Notes: a model not told the origin generated them from the sequence alone. DNA of 64,000 nucleotides from Chlorokybus atmophyticus (GCA_009103225.1 RHPI01002048.1:26705-90704); one strand, 5' to 3'. Positions 1 to 11,725 are shown, counted from the stretch's first letter. Numbers and translations are program-made.

Positions 1-16
1 ATTCCTTTGTCTGCAG

Positions 17-864
17 GAGTTTGCGCTGGCGGAGAAGACCCGACTGCAGTTCAACGATGATGAGATCCGCGAAGTGGATGAGGTGTCCTTCAAGAAGGTC
101 CTGAAGACAACTCAGAAGGACGTCCTGATCGTTTACACCGCTCGCTGTAAGCATGCAACCAGCAACCACTGCGCATGGTTGAGTATGATCTGTATAGAAG
201 TATTTCAGTCCCACCCATTGACACTTGCACTCACAGGGTGCGCATTCGCGGCACAAGTGGAGGACACGCTTCACAAGCTGATGCGTTTGGAGATGTTCAA
301 AGACCTCATCGACGAGGATGAACTCATGGTTGTGAAGGTAGGCACCCAAAAGCTCATGGAGGCTGTGCTTTCATGAACAGCTACACCTGGGATCTGCTTC
401 TCATGCTGTCATTTGTCAGGTTTGAAGCATGGCATTGGCATTGACGGTGTACTCCCTGCAGGTTGATGTGGTGCAAACAAGTGTACCGGACTTCCACACG
501 CTCAACACGGTGCCAGCTATGAAGTACGTGTCTGCGCGCTTCAAGGACTTCCCCAGCTGGCTGCCCAGCACAACGCTCAACGCGACAGAGGTCGTCGAGT
601 TGGTGCGGTCCTACCACAGGTATGTGTGGGTGGGTGGGGGTGGGGGTGGGGGTGGGGGGGGGTTATGGGTGTTGGTGTTGTCAGTTTATGCACACGGCTG
701 CTAGGCTGCATGATGTTGATGTGCGTATGTTGATGTCAAACAGCATGCGGCACCTGGAGATCCCGGGTGAAGGTCCAAGCCCGTTCACAGTAAAGAAGCA
801 AGAGGCGCAGAAGCAGAAGCAGTTGATGGATGCTGTCATAGCTGAACAACTAGAGCTAGAATAG
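17..864 (+). CDS. Thioredoxin-fold (PDI-like) protein, 3' part only
   Basis: This is the end of a gene that begins before the window. Four exons join in frame: 17-146, 237-337, 462-619 and 744-864, with GT-AG introns, giving 169 C-terminal residues and a TAG stop. A strand reading LIVYTARWCAF followed by helix-forming sequence and a later TVPAMKYV strand (the cis-proline strand position, here V-P-A) look like a thioredoxin fold, as in protein disulfide isomerase relatives. The usual WCxxC is reduced to WCAF, so only one active-site cysteine remains and a full dithiol exchange is unlikely. After the fold comes a charged tail (KKQEAQKQKQ...EQLELE) likely to be helical. No ER-retention signal ends the protein. 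The signal peptide, if any, lies outside the window. Fold assignment is fairly sure; the exact family is not. Confidence 0.6.
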
Positions 865-1032
865 AAGCAAGCATGTACATTAGGACACTATGTTTGGTCC
901 ACAGCAGTTGAGTTACGAATTAGCGTTGTCGCACACACATTCTTTCTATTTATGCCAATCCACCACTGCAAGGCAGCTATCTGGCTTGTGCTTGTAGTGG
1001 TTCCGGATGATAGCCAAGCTTCAACGTGTTGT

Positions 1033-1037
1033 TGTAA
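1033..1037 (+). terminator. Candidate TGTAA polyadenylation signal of the thioredoxin-fold gene
   Basis: TGTAA lies 169 bases after the TAG stop. This pentamer is the usual polyadenylation signal of chlorophyte algae. The distance is long and the word is short, so chance cannot be excluded. Confidence 0.2.
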
Positions 1038-1390
1038 TTTGCATCAGTCGCCAGTTTCCACAGGTTTCACTAGTGGCGATTCAGCTAACATTTGCTGCTG
1101 GCAAGTGCATTGCTGCATCTGCGTGCCTGCGAAGGGATGGTAGTGTTCAGTGTTGCAACCTCTAAGATGAGAGGGCTCACAAGATAGAACATATCATCAT
1201 GGGCACAAGAGAGTCCATGGTCACAACGTTGCGACCATGGGGACATCTCGCACACCCTGTTGCGCATTGTTTGTACATACACACCGACCAAGTCAGACCC
1301 ATGTGGGCAGGTAAATACAAACTAACACGTGTGCATGCATGTCTGACGGGGTAGGCGAAGTAGTGGTAGTGTAGTAGTGAAGGTTGTAGT

Positions 1391-1531
1391 GTACAAAAAC
1401 CCGGTGGTTGTTGTACACTGGCAGTGTACAGGATATGCTCGAGGCAGTTGTATAGATGCAACCAGCACACAAGCGCATACTCAAACACATGCAATGACGG
1501 TCACATGCCAAACCACCGGGCTATTTTGTAC
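1391..1531. repeat. MITE-like element with terminal inverted repeats
   Basis: A 10-base perfect inverted repeat, CCCGGTGGTT at 1400-1409 and AACCACCGGG at 1511-1520, is flanked by a further inverted pair, GTACAAAA at 1391-1398 and TTTTGTAC at 1524-1531. The whole is about 140 bp with imperfect termini of about 20 bp and no coding capacity. A 25-base internal stretch (1425-1449) recurs exactly at 55347-55371, and the TAGCCCGGTGGT end recurs at 38199 and 49129. This pattern fits a non-autonomous DNA transposon family. The superfamily is unknown and the target-site duplication is unclear. Confidence 0.55.
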
Positions 1532-2595
1532 TGCTTGTTTCTACTTAGCACGCTACACTATCCTAGACCTCCCCGTGATACATGCACACATGCGTGTCAA
1601 TGTTACCTGCCCACACGGGCGCAGCAAACACATGTGTGGAGCGTGTGCTCGCTGCTGCATGCGTGTGTTACACCCATGCATGTGATAGCTCAGGCAGAAC
1701 AGTACCATGCTCATTTTATATACCACACAGGTATGTACTAGACGTAAGTGTCGCAGGTAAAAGAGGCCACCTCCTCAAATGAGGTCGATGCAGACGTGCT
1801 AGTTGCACTCGTCTGTGGCACATGTGTGCACTCTTGTGTGTTATGCAGCCCGCCGCCGTTGCCAGTATTTTCAGCGTGCTACTGGTATGCTATACCAAAT
1901 TGAGTGGTGAAGCGCATTAAAGCCTTGGTCTCCAACCAACGTTGCTGGGCAATGCGTCGATTTTTGCTTACAGTCAGCTTAAATAGTGCTTTCCAAACCA
2001 CCGGCTTGCCTATGGTGAAGTAGAAGGGCCCAGAGTACAAACCAGATACCAGACAATTATGACCAAAAACTTGTCCCAATGGCCAAAAGCACAGCATCGT
2101 CCTTGGGTAACAATCATACTACGATACATGGCTCAATGCCAACCCCTAACCCACACGCGACAGTATGACAACCTTTCACAGACCGCACACTGTATAGGGC
2201 ACCTAGCAGTGAAGGCCTGCATAACCCACACCTGGACTGTGCCGCTACAGGCCATGATCAGTCATGCGTACTAATTGCGAAGCAGTTAAGAAGGCCAACA
2301 ATGTCTCAGTGACATCTTCAGGCCATGCCACTACAGCCTACACGTTGCGAGGGCAAACCTAGCCCAGGATTTGGCTATTGGGAGCTGTTTCGGCCTGACG
2401 TGCTCAAAGAAGCAGCAAACTACACAAATGTTGTTGGTATGATGCATTGCAGGCTGTATTGCCACACAAGCAAGGAAACAAAGACTTTCGTTTATGCACA
2501 AACCGGAACCCGGCGCTGCAACATGACAGCCTGGCAATAACACCATTGAGAGTCAACTGCCACCCGCTCCCCACACCTAATTTGGCAATCGCCGC

Positions 2596-5500
2596 TCAAT
2601 CAATCTTCACAGCAGCATAGATTGTACGCACGAACAAGTAGCAGGCGTAGAAGCCAATGGTTCCCGTGAGCACGAAGAACGAGTAGGAGATAATGAACAT
2701 GTAGCCGAAGTACAGGATGCCTGACACCATCTTGTCGATGTCCAGCTTGGTGAAGAAGTAGAAGGCAGCGTACAAGAACAAGTACAGGGCGGACGAGCCG
2801 GAGGTCAGGTACGCGCGCCACCACCAGTGATAATCTTCGGAGCACAGCTGAAAGTAGCACAGCACGATGGTGATCTCGGCGCAAGTGATAATGAGGATGA
2901 GGAATACAATGAACAGGAAGCCGAAGATGTAATAGAACTGGTGTAGCCAGATGGAGGTGAGGATGAAGAAGAGCTCAATGAACACAGCGCCGAAGGGGAG
3001 GATGCCACCGATCATAATGGAGAACAGCGGCTTCATGTACCACGCCTGCTCGGGTATCTGGCGTGGAATCTTGTTGGTTCGCACGGGGTCTTCCGGTACG
3101 GGCTTCTTAAACCCAAAGTATGAGCCCACAAAGACCAACGGGACGGATATACCAAACCACAAGAACATCAGCGCGAACATGGTACCAAAGGGGATGGCAC
3201 CAGAGGACTTCTCAGCCCAGCACACAGCGTTGAGGACGAAGAACACCGCAAACACCACACCGGGGAACATGACGGCTGTCTTCACGGTGTTGTTCTTCCA
3301 TTCGGTGCCTTTGAACATCTTGTAGAAGCGGGCCGAGTAGTAGCCAGCAAACAAGCCCATGAAGACGAAGAGTAGCAGCATGGCTGTTGTCAGGCCGCCG
3401 CGGTTGGCCGGGGATAGGAAGCCCAGCAGAGCGAAGACCATTGTGATGACTGCCATACCAAACAGCTGCACGCCAGTGCCGACATATACTGAAAGCAGTC
3501 CTGGTTGCGATGGAGGGCGGAAAACATCACCGTGGACTAGCTTCCAGCCAGTCTCCTCTTGTGCTTCGTCCTGTAGCATGGTGGTGAGCAGCCAGACAAA
3601 GGGCCTCATACACAATGAGATTGGGCTTCAAGAGACGCTTTCCAACCAGCCTCAAGTCAAAGTCACCAGTGTTACCAGGCTAGATGATTATCGCAATCAA
3701 CTCCCATCAGAGTGTTCTGCATGCATCAATTACCTGCGTCTCCAACTGGTTGTACTTGGAAATGTCACGGTGCAGAGTGCGCATCATAATCATGGCCACC
3801 ATTCCCGACAAGAACAGCACAATCATCAAGGAGTTAATGATAGAGAACCAGTGAATCTGGTCGTCTGTCATCAGCAGGTACGTGTCCCAGCGGGATGCCC
3901 ATCTGATGTCGCTAACCTGAACACGCATCAGTACTGGCATCAGAACTGCTCCACAAGGACTTTGTGCTTGTGTGCGTGACCAAGTCAAAGCATGCGATGG
4001 GTGTGGATGGTTCCCGTTCCCACAACCATCTGTGTACATAACTTGCAGAGTTCTGTTTACAATCACACCTTGAACAGGACATCATAGGTGAAGATGACTT
4101 CCTCCCCGGTTTCCACTTGCTGTGGGGGCAATCCATGGGTGACATACTGCATGCGTCCAGGGTTGCAGGTGTTCAGGACCGGCTTCTCCATGTCAAAAGG
4201 CGAGTCATACTCATGCTTGACGCTGCAAATGTGACATGTTGGCGAACGAGCATATAACCCGAGCAGTATCTACTGACGAGTAACTGGCACTTAGCATGTA
4301 GGTACCACATGCTAGTCTTTAAAGCACACCTGAAGGGTTCAACCTCGAAGCCAACAATGCGGGCCTTGTCGGTCAGTGGGTCCTTGTGGTACAAGATGGT
4401 GAAGCGCAGGTGGTTGTGCAAGAAGTGCTTTTCCGGGCCATTCTCCTGGTAGGAAGCAACACGCAACAACACTTGGTCAACAAATACGGTGGTATACGAC
4501 GATTAATACGAGTACTTGTTTACTGTTGCCATGATATTCCTGACACCGTAAATTAAGCTCAACATGGTCCAACAATACTTCGTGTTCAAGGCCACATACT
4601 CTTTACATGTATCTGCGTAGATGAATCACACAGCTAGCACTCTTGTGACTAGTCTCAGCTACTGGCGTATAAGCGGCAATGCGCTCTTTCCGTCTAAATG
4701 TTAACATCATGCTCACTAGCAAATGGCACAATGCCAAAAATGACATGCATCAACGCATTGGGTAATACAAGAGCTGAGGACAAGCAGCTTATCAGCACAT
4801 CTGCATCGCTTCTTTGGCCAATGACACAGATCAAAGCCCATCAGCATGTCACACAATACCTCAATGGCAGCCTTGAAACCCACGGGGTAGCCGCGCTCGT
4901 AGGTCTTGATGGGATGGCCATTATCCTCACGCATCTTCACCATGGCCACTGGAAGATTGTCCAAAATCCTACAGACCAAATCAAACACACGGATCATCAG
5001 TTACGACCACCTGGCGTTTGATTGCAGAAACAGACTTTGAATCGGTGCTTGAAATACGAGCAGACTGCAAGGGGGAGTGACAAGACATAACTCATGACCC
5101 TGCATGGAACTGATACTGACTGCAATGCAAGTTGCAGCTTACATATTCACACGGTAATCATCATCAATGCGGCTCTGGAAAGCGCTGGCCTGCTGCTTGC
5201 TGAGGGCGTCAATCTTGCATATGTACTTGCATTGCTCATCTTCCCTGATGTCCAGCTGCAAAAGATTGGAAGGCAATCAGTGCTGACGACTTCACTGGTA
5301 AAGATTGCTAGCGACTATCTCCTGCTTAGCAAGCTATCTGATGCAACAGTCCCAGCGATATTCAGTTACGCCACAGCATGCTCCCTTCACGATACGTACC
5401 CAGTACACCGAGTTCTCGATGCGGTCGCCGCGCAGCACCTCTCCGAGGTTCTCTGCTGACTTGTTGATCCTGTCTGGTTTACAAAACGGTAGGCTGTAGT

Positions 5501-6150
5501 AGTCGTACGGCAGTTGCGTCTTGGTGCTCGACAACTTGTTTACTTTCACATTGACCCAATCACCCTGCACAGATTCAACCCCTCGATGAGGTGAACAATG
5601 CATACACAGGTTACACTAAAGCTGATGCTGTTGCATGGGGTGGGCACCAACAGAATGCATGCTGCTCAGTAAGCAATAGCTTACAGTGTGCTGCATTGGC
5701 CATACACTACGTAATGTACGGCCAATGCAGCACAGGAATGATGCCAGCTGGCATCATTTGACATGTCAGTCTTGAGCATGTATTGTGCTGTGCCAGGGGC
5801 AAGACGACCACAAGATCGGGAACAACCAACCAATCCTGCAAAGCAACTCGTCAAAATGCTCGCAGTTGCATGGGCACTAACGACTAACAAGCTACACAAA
5901 GCATGCAGGAAAACCCGCTACGCAAACTGCATATATAAGTAGCACTCAAATGCTTGAGCAGGCAACAAGTACCACACGTAAAGGGGTACAGTGTCAAATG
6001 CATGTTTGAGCAGACAACCCCCCCAAGTCCCACCTTATCAAAATCTAGAGGGGCAACACCAGGCAAGTAAAAGGCGGAGGCAGATGCCAGCAGCAGCGCC
6101 ACAACCACGGTCCGTAGCAGCGCGCAGGGGGGCGCCATCGTCGCCGCCAC
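2596..6150 (-). CDS. TM9SF: Transmembrane 9 superfamily (nonaspanin/EMP70) protein
   Basis: Eight exons join without frame error: 6150-6034, 5564-5400, 5255-5143, 4968-4860, 4445-4330, 4222-4069, 3916-3734 and 3570-2596. They give 643 aa, the normal length for the family. Exon 1 encodes a signal peptide (hydrophobic [13 protein letters not shown], cleavage near FYLPG). The lumenal domain shows family motifs: [27 protein letters not shown] in exon 2, then IRIDDDY-like and FEVEPFSVKHEY sequences. Exons 7-8 hold the nine membrane segments, with [10 protein letters not shown] after the first. The protein ends in KID, matching the KxD/E motif that binds COPI and keeps nonaspanins in the Golgi. Known family roles are Golgi/endosomal sorting of glycine-rich membrane segments and cell adhesion. 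Start at 6150 was taken; a second Met lies four codons later. Long first intron (about 0.47 kb). Confidence 0.96.
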
Positions 6151-6308
6151 CTCCGCCGCCTTGCGGCCCTAACCTGCAACCGTAACCACCTCCAATGCTC
6201 TCAGATCTTGCCTCAAATACAGCACCAACAACCTGCAAGCCACAGCGCTCCGCCTTCACCCGTGTCTACACAGGCCACCTATCTAAGACGTCCACGTCCC
6301 CACCCACG

Positions 6309-6662
6309 ATGACCCCGTCGCCGCCGTCCGGGCCGCCCAAACCCTACAGCTGGCAGGCCTCTGCCCTCGTGCGTGAAAGAACTCTATACAGGGTAAGAAA
6401 CTAGTCTTTCTTAACCGAGACCAGAACCGTGACTGTAACCCGACAGATTGTCTTCATACCGATTAGGTGAGCTTGATTAACTAGGTTTTACGCGAGTGGT
6501 TAACCGGATCGGCGGTTGGTTTGACGGGGTTTGCCAACGGCCGCGGCAGCAGTGTTTGTTGAGCGAAGCACAGGTGGGTGGCGATGATATCACGCGCGCG
6601 AAACAAGGGACGGGTGCCAGCGATATCCTTCGCGACGCCGTGGTGCCTGCGGCGTGCGCGGA
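6309..6662 (+). other. Possible start of an unidentified divergent transcript
   Basis: An ATG at 6309 opens a short proline-rich reading frame (MTPSPPSGPPKPYSWQ...) that runs into a good donor (GGGTAAGA near 6394). Downstream, CAG at about 6570 and a strong GTAAGT donor at 6663 bound an open stretch that reads VGGDDITRAKQGTGASDIL in one frame and another open frame in a second phase. Only 158 bases separate this ATG from the TM9SF start, matching the head-to-head habit of this window. No homolog is recognised, no continuation exists in the AT-rich DNA beyond, and it may be a non-coding leader or a dead gene. Confidence 0.2.
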
Positions 6663-6740
6663 GGTAAGTCACATCATCGCAATCATGGACCATGATGCAT
6701 GATGCAACCCATGATGGATCAATGTTTAACGGTATGCCGG

Positions 6741-6802
6741 TACAGTCTAACCTCGATAAGTGCATACCATCGGGAACGCCTCTTCCTATGCACTTATCGC
6801 GG
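6741..6802. repeat. Inverted repeat resembling a DNA-transposon end
   Basis: Arms 6751-6766 and 6787-6802 pair over 16 bases with one mismatch (13 perfect: CGATAAGTGCATA against TATGCACTTATCG), separated by 20 bases. Just outside, TA at 6741-6742 is followed by CAGTCTAACCTCGATAAG. CAGT next to a TA and a nearby inverted sub-repeat recall the ends of pogo-like Tc1/mariner elements. No matching second end or transposase was seen, so it may be a fragment or a solo hairpin. Confidence 0.4.
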
Positions 6803-9540
6803 AGTGCAGTGCAGATGCTGAACGGTGATGTGGATGCAATGTAACACGCAAAACTTACATGCGCACTCTTACCTACGGTCGCCTTCAACATCAGCAACAT
6901 CAAGCCGTTGAAGTCTGTAAGATATGCGCATGTATAGATGTAAGCATTGTCGTCGTCCGTAAGTGCATGCATGGGTAATACATTTAAGGTTTGTGTGAGA
7001 TAGAGTTTCACAGATGACATGCGCGAGCAAATGCATTGGACTAATCTGTAACATTTCGTTAATAATGCAAGTTGATGCATTGTTGTTAATAATTGTATAC
7101 ATGTTATATGATTATTATGCAATGTATTTTCACATGGCATTGCTCATGTTGAAGTCAATCCATGAACCTATGAACACGCTTTTGTGTAGGGCCGAACGTA
7201 GGTTTGGGCATGACCAAAGGAACAGAGGACAAGAACTCAGACATTACTGTTATTTCAAGGTTCATATAATCTTATTTTGTTCCGGCAGAACAAAACAAGC
7301 AATAATTATCAGTGACCGAACGAACCATTGAGGTATTAGACAAAAATATACACAAGATCCGTGAATGAGTTACACATAACATACATAATAAGTTATAATT
7401 TATCAGCATGATCACATGCAAAACCCAACGTGAAACATCTTATCATTGATGGCACATTTGTTATTAAACATCATGAATTTTAAATCATGTATTTGACAAT
7501 AGTGTGACGCCAAGTCACGAAGCATCACGTGTGACGCATAATCACGCTGTAATGCAACGTGATCATACGTGGTACTGTGGTCATTTAAGGCTCGTTCCCA
7601 CCATGCATGCAGAACGAAAGAATCATGTTCTTTGCGACCCTTATTTCGTCCAATATGTTGACCATTAACGTGAGAACGAACAAAGAACGTTTTTTGTTTT
7701 ATTCAACATAGTTGTTATGTCGCAGCCCTACTTTGTGTATAACGCTGATGTATCCAAATAACTCCATCGGTTGCCTGCAGCTCATATGCATACACATACC
7801 ATTGTTGATGTGGCGAGCGAGATTTGAACAGTGTACGAAAATAATGGGAAAATGCACTACGATAACTGCTTGTTTGATTTTAAGATTCTACGCATACACA
7901 ATCAGCGTACCGTGCCGTGCCACGTCTCCTCGAAAGCCATGTCACCTCGATACAAACCCTAACACATGTCCACCATGCTGCTACTTATACACACCACCGC
8001 AACTCCATGCAATGTCTGTTCCTTCTACCCATACAATAGCATGTCTAGCTACATGTGTAGTGAACAGGCTACACAAGGGTGACGATGATAATGCCCTCCT
8101 CCTTGCAGATGTACTTGCTGAGCAGGGTACGATGGTATGTGCCAGTGTCACACGCTCACAACATTAATCTCAGCTAAGGCACCAATTGCATACAACACAA
8201 GAAGATGTATTACATTAATGTTATGGCATTTGTAACTGAGTATGGTAACTTGCTGACCAGATAGCTACATCTTTTCAGTCACACTACTCATGCAATGAAC
8301 AAGTCAATGACACATGGCTTAATCTAGCACAACCAACTAGGGAATGCATTAGCCCATGATCAAAGCTACTTGGACAAGTTTGCTCTCCTTCAAGCTCTGA
8401 TCCACGCCTTCAAGGATGAGATATTTCGTCTCCATGACCAGCTTTTGACTGCCACATGGATGCCCACTCCTTCCACTAGTCCTTCTCCACTCACAACTCC
8501 CAAAATAGCCCTTGATTACTCCCATCAAATCTTGGTTACGCTGATGTCCGGTTACATTGGCTGTAACTCACCAAAGACACTTCCCCTCACTCAATAACTT
8601 CCACATCTACCTTTCCATCACAAACCCTACAGACATTATTGTCTAGATATGTTTCTACAAGCAAATCCAACTACACCATGCCTACAACCAGCCCATAATA
8701 TATTATTGCCCTATAAAGTAGTCATATCCCAAGACAATCCAGCTCAAGTCCTTTACCGGCATGACAACCGCTTTCTATGAGTAAGGTTATTTTTCACGAC
8801 ATTGCATTCATGGTAAGCGCGTTTCATCAATTGTGTTGATGCAATTTGATCGTTTTGTATGCAATGTCATAACGATGTTTAATCATGCAAATACATACAA
8901 GAATTATTCATCACAGTTCATGACGTTAATTCAAAATGTACATGCGCTTGCGGTCATGTTTATATCAATAAAAACATACAGCAACGTGAGCATTACGTTG
9001 ACTCACAGTGATCCGAGTACTTATAATGTCAAAAAACGTGTTACGTATAATGCATATGCAATATGTATGTATGCATAAAATCAACCCCGTGTGAGATAAT
9101 CGATTAACATGCATGTTATTTTACGGTACTTTGAGCAAATATTTGTTGAGTACTTGGTGAAATTGAAGTGTTGTGAACTTGTGATAGCGTCTGCATCACA
9201 TGTTGAAAAATGGTGTATTTAAGACATTACGCGTAACTTGATAGATATTGCATTAAGAATAGTGCATTAATTAAACATATTGTTATGGTCACGAATGCTA
9301 AAGTTGACAAAGTGCAAGCAATCACGCATACACCTGCGACATAAGTTGATACTTAGTATAATTTATTGTAAGTAGATTTGTGCATCATGGCACGCCTCTC
9401 GAAGGGCATATGCTATTTGTTTGTACGTCTTAAGTCAGCATCAAGTTTTATGTAGCTATATCACTCTTAAATGCATGACGCTCGGTGACATAGCGCACTG
9501 AATGTGCACTGTGTGCAGATAACATCATGATTGGTGTATG
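6803..9540. other. Gene-free AT-rich stretch
   Basis: About 2.7 kb is clearly richer in A+T than the flanking genes and holds no credible exon on either strand; all open frames are short and lack splice or homology support. Small inverted words (GTTCTTTG near 7629 against CAAAGAAC near 7681) and many CACGTG/GATCA-like short palindromes are present. It could be decayed transposon sequence; nothing stronger can be said. Confidence 0.5.
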
Positions 9541-9770
9541 CACTGAAGTTTATTGATAGCAAGCACTTACATTTGTGGATTGCAATCTGTGTTGCACCAA
9601 ATAGCCAATGATCGTTAGGCAAAGTGTTTGTACTAGTAGTCTTGTGCTTGCTAGCAACGAAGTTTATTGTTGGCAAGCACGGACATTTCACGAGTGCAAT
9701 TTGTGTTGCACATGTCTATCATTAATTTTTAAACAAAGCGTTTGTACTAGTAGTAGTTCAATAGTCACAT
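9541..9770 (+). repeat. Diverged tandem duplication, two copies of about 115 bp
   Basis: Two adjacent copies share ordered words: GAAGTTTATTG, GCAAGCAC, GCAAT.TGTGTTGCAC, CAAAG.GTTTGTACTAGTAGT. Copy 1 spans roughly 9545-9640 and copy 2 roughly 9659-9752, with scattered mismatches. No coding potential. Confidence 0.6.
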
Positions 9771-9809
9771 GCAACAACAGTGGCGCTCTGCTAAGTTTGC
9801 AACACAAAT

Positions 9810-9869
9810 CCTAAGTCTTCGGACTTAGGCTAAAACTTAGGCCCCCATCTTGTTCTCCATGCCTAAGTT
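9810..9869. repeat. Two nested stem-loops built on CCTAAGT words
   Basis: CCTAAGTC (9810-9817), loop TTCG (9818-9821) and GACTTAGG (9822-9829) form a perfect 8-bp hairpin with a UUCG-type tetraloop. Immediately after, AACTTAGGC (9834-9842) and GCCTAAGTT (9861-9869) form a second perfect 9-bp inverted repeat with an 18-base loop. The four arms are copies of one word. They sit about 140 bases before a long (GA)n tract, in a gene-free region. Function unknown; could be a transposon end or structured RNA. Confidence 0.55.
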
Positions 9870-10005
9870 ACATTTGCAGGAGTTCGTGTATCTCGGCCAT
9901 CGCCGGGCAAGTCGCCTACGTGCTGCAGCGTGCACACATGCTATGGCAAATCATGGAGCGATGAGCAGCGGAGCCTGTGGCAGCGATGCCGGGGTAGCCA
10001 TCGGT

Positions 10006-10006
<1 letters not shown>

Positions 10007-10094
<88 letters not shown>

Positions 10095-10095
10095 N

Positions 10096-10134
<39 letters not shown>
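10007..10134. repeat. (GA)n microsatellite
   Basis: An almost pure GA dinucleotide run of about 128 bases with one undetermined base at 10095. The open frames through it (RERERE, SLSLSL) are artefacts of the repeat. Confidence 0.97.
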
Positions 10135-10136
<2 letters not shown>

Positions 10137-10758
10137 CCAGTACATGCCAACAATTCAAACGCAATCGCCTGGAGTAACCAGTCTGCAAATGCAACTGCAC
10201 ATGTTGCCGCACCAGACCAGTTTCCGCCTAAGTCACAGCTATTCAGCTACTCACACACAAAACTACTTGAACCTGTACCTCCGAGAATCTTGGCACCATT
10301 GCGCTCCAAGAGTTGAATTTTTTTCAAAGACTCAGTCCGGAGCAGAGTCTATGCAGCAGGGCACTTGGGGTATTTGGGACAACCACTTGCTGGACAACTC
10401 GGGGCGCAACTAGCAGGCCTGACTAGAGCCGTGGAGTTGGTCGTCTGCGACATAGACTTATAGTGATGTCATGTGGGCTGTTTGAACACACTACTAGGTG
10501 CACGTGTGTGTGCGTGTATGCACGCGCGTGTGTGTGCGTGGATGCCCACGCGCGCACGCAGACACACATATGCTCTCGTGAAGCGCGCATGTACGTTTCA
10601 ACTCGTATGACAGACACTATGGCTCTCAGATCTCAGACAACGACATCTGTTCGCAGATACCAATAGTTCTTTATAACACTTTCGTCAACCGCCGGCGATA
10701 GCAACTTTTGGAGTCAACCCAACACCACACAACTACCCCTCCCCTCCCACTCCTCCTG

Positions 10759-10801
<43 letters not shown>

Positions 10802-11725
10802 CGCGTGTGTGTGTGAGTGCGCTAACATGCCTGCACGTATGCACGGTTGTTGTGCATGAGTGGGCGCATACGCACACATGCGAGCATACATGCACGCGAT
10901 TCTGTGTGTGGGTGTGCTTTCGTGCCTGCCTTGCGCGACGAGGCGTTTACACTCACTTGTGCGGAGGAATGCACGTCAGGTGAAGCGCTCGCGGGATTGG
11001 AACGATGAGCTAAAGAGGTCGTCGACTTAAACACCGCTGCTCCTTTCCGCGAAACACAACATCGTACGCTCAACAAGCAGGCGCATGCGCGCATTGCATG
11101 GTCGATGTGCCTTGCGCACTGCGCAAGCCGTATTGTCCTGTCCGGAACGAAACGTCTGCAGCAATCGGGATACCCGCCGCAGAATATATCGCCCCACCAA
11201 CAAAGGTGTTCTGATTCCACAATAACAACACCAGGTAAACCCGCTGACTGCATCCCCCCACCCTCACCACCAACTCCTTACTCTAACCTTTATCGGTGTC
11301 CGTACTTGCGTCCCCTTCACCACCATTCCTCATCCTCATCGTCCCCTTCCCCACCCCACCCACATTCCCCCCCATGCCTCCTCCCCATCCATCTCCAGCA
11401 CACCCCTCTCACATCCACATCCCTCCTCACAATTATCGGGCAGCAGCCGAGGCAGTGGGGGGAGATTGTGGGTGTGAGTTGGGTCGGTAGGTCTTCACCA
11501 CAACCGCGAAGATGATGCGCATGTGCGTGGGTGCGTGGGTGTGGGTCATCACAGGCTGCTTTTACCTTACCTTCGCGGGCTGTGTTGTATAAGCCGAGGT
11601 GAAGACGGATTCCAACAAGGGGGGAAGCAAGTAGGAGTCAGTCCAGGACCGACACGTTGTCAGCAAGCTGTGGGATGCACATGCGTCCCTGTGTACCCGT
11701 GTTGGCGTGCTTGGGTGCGTGTCTC
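10135..11725. other. Gene-free spacer with TG/CA and CCCT-rich tracts
   Basis: No supported exon. It holds TGTG/GCGC tracts near 10497-10560 and 10763-10817 and a C-rich stretch at about 11250-11400 (CCCCACCC, CCTCATCC repeats) whose proline-rich frames have no splice or homology support. Confidence 0.45.
10763..10817. repeat. (GT)n/(GC)n alternating purine-pyrimidine tract
   Basis: Continuous GT repeats, a central GCGCGCGCGC block and GT again. Strict purine-pyrimidine alternation makes this a potential Z-DNA former. Similar shorter tracts occur near 46376 and 60540. Confidence 0.9.

Larger units (their letters stand above)
865..2595. other. Spacer between convergent thioredoxin-fold and TM9SF genes
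   Basis: No exon is supported here on either strand. Apart from the MITE-like element and the candidate poly(A) signal, the stretch has TG/CA-rich, GCATGC-containing filler. A second related word, AACCACCGGCTT near 1997, may be a fragment of the same repeat family. Confidence 0.5.

Noticed and set aside
3359-3979. 206-residue plus-strand frame opposite TM9SF
   Set aside because: Antisense shadow crossing an intron of a well-supported gene.
9850-10413. Protein rich in alternating Arg-Glu on the plus strand, Ser-Leu on the minus strand
   Set aside because: Direct translation of the (GA)n microsatellite; no splice or homology support.
11105-11515. Proline-rich 136-residue frame
   Set aside because: Simple-sequence C-rich tract; no splice continuity.
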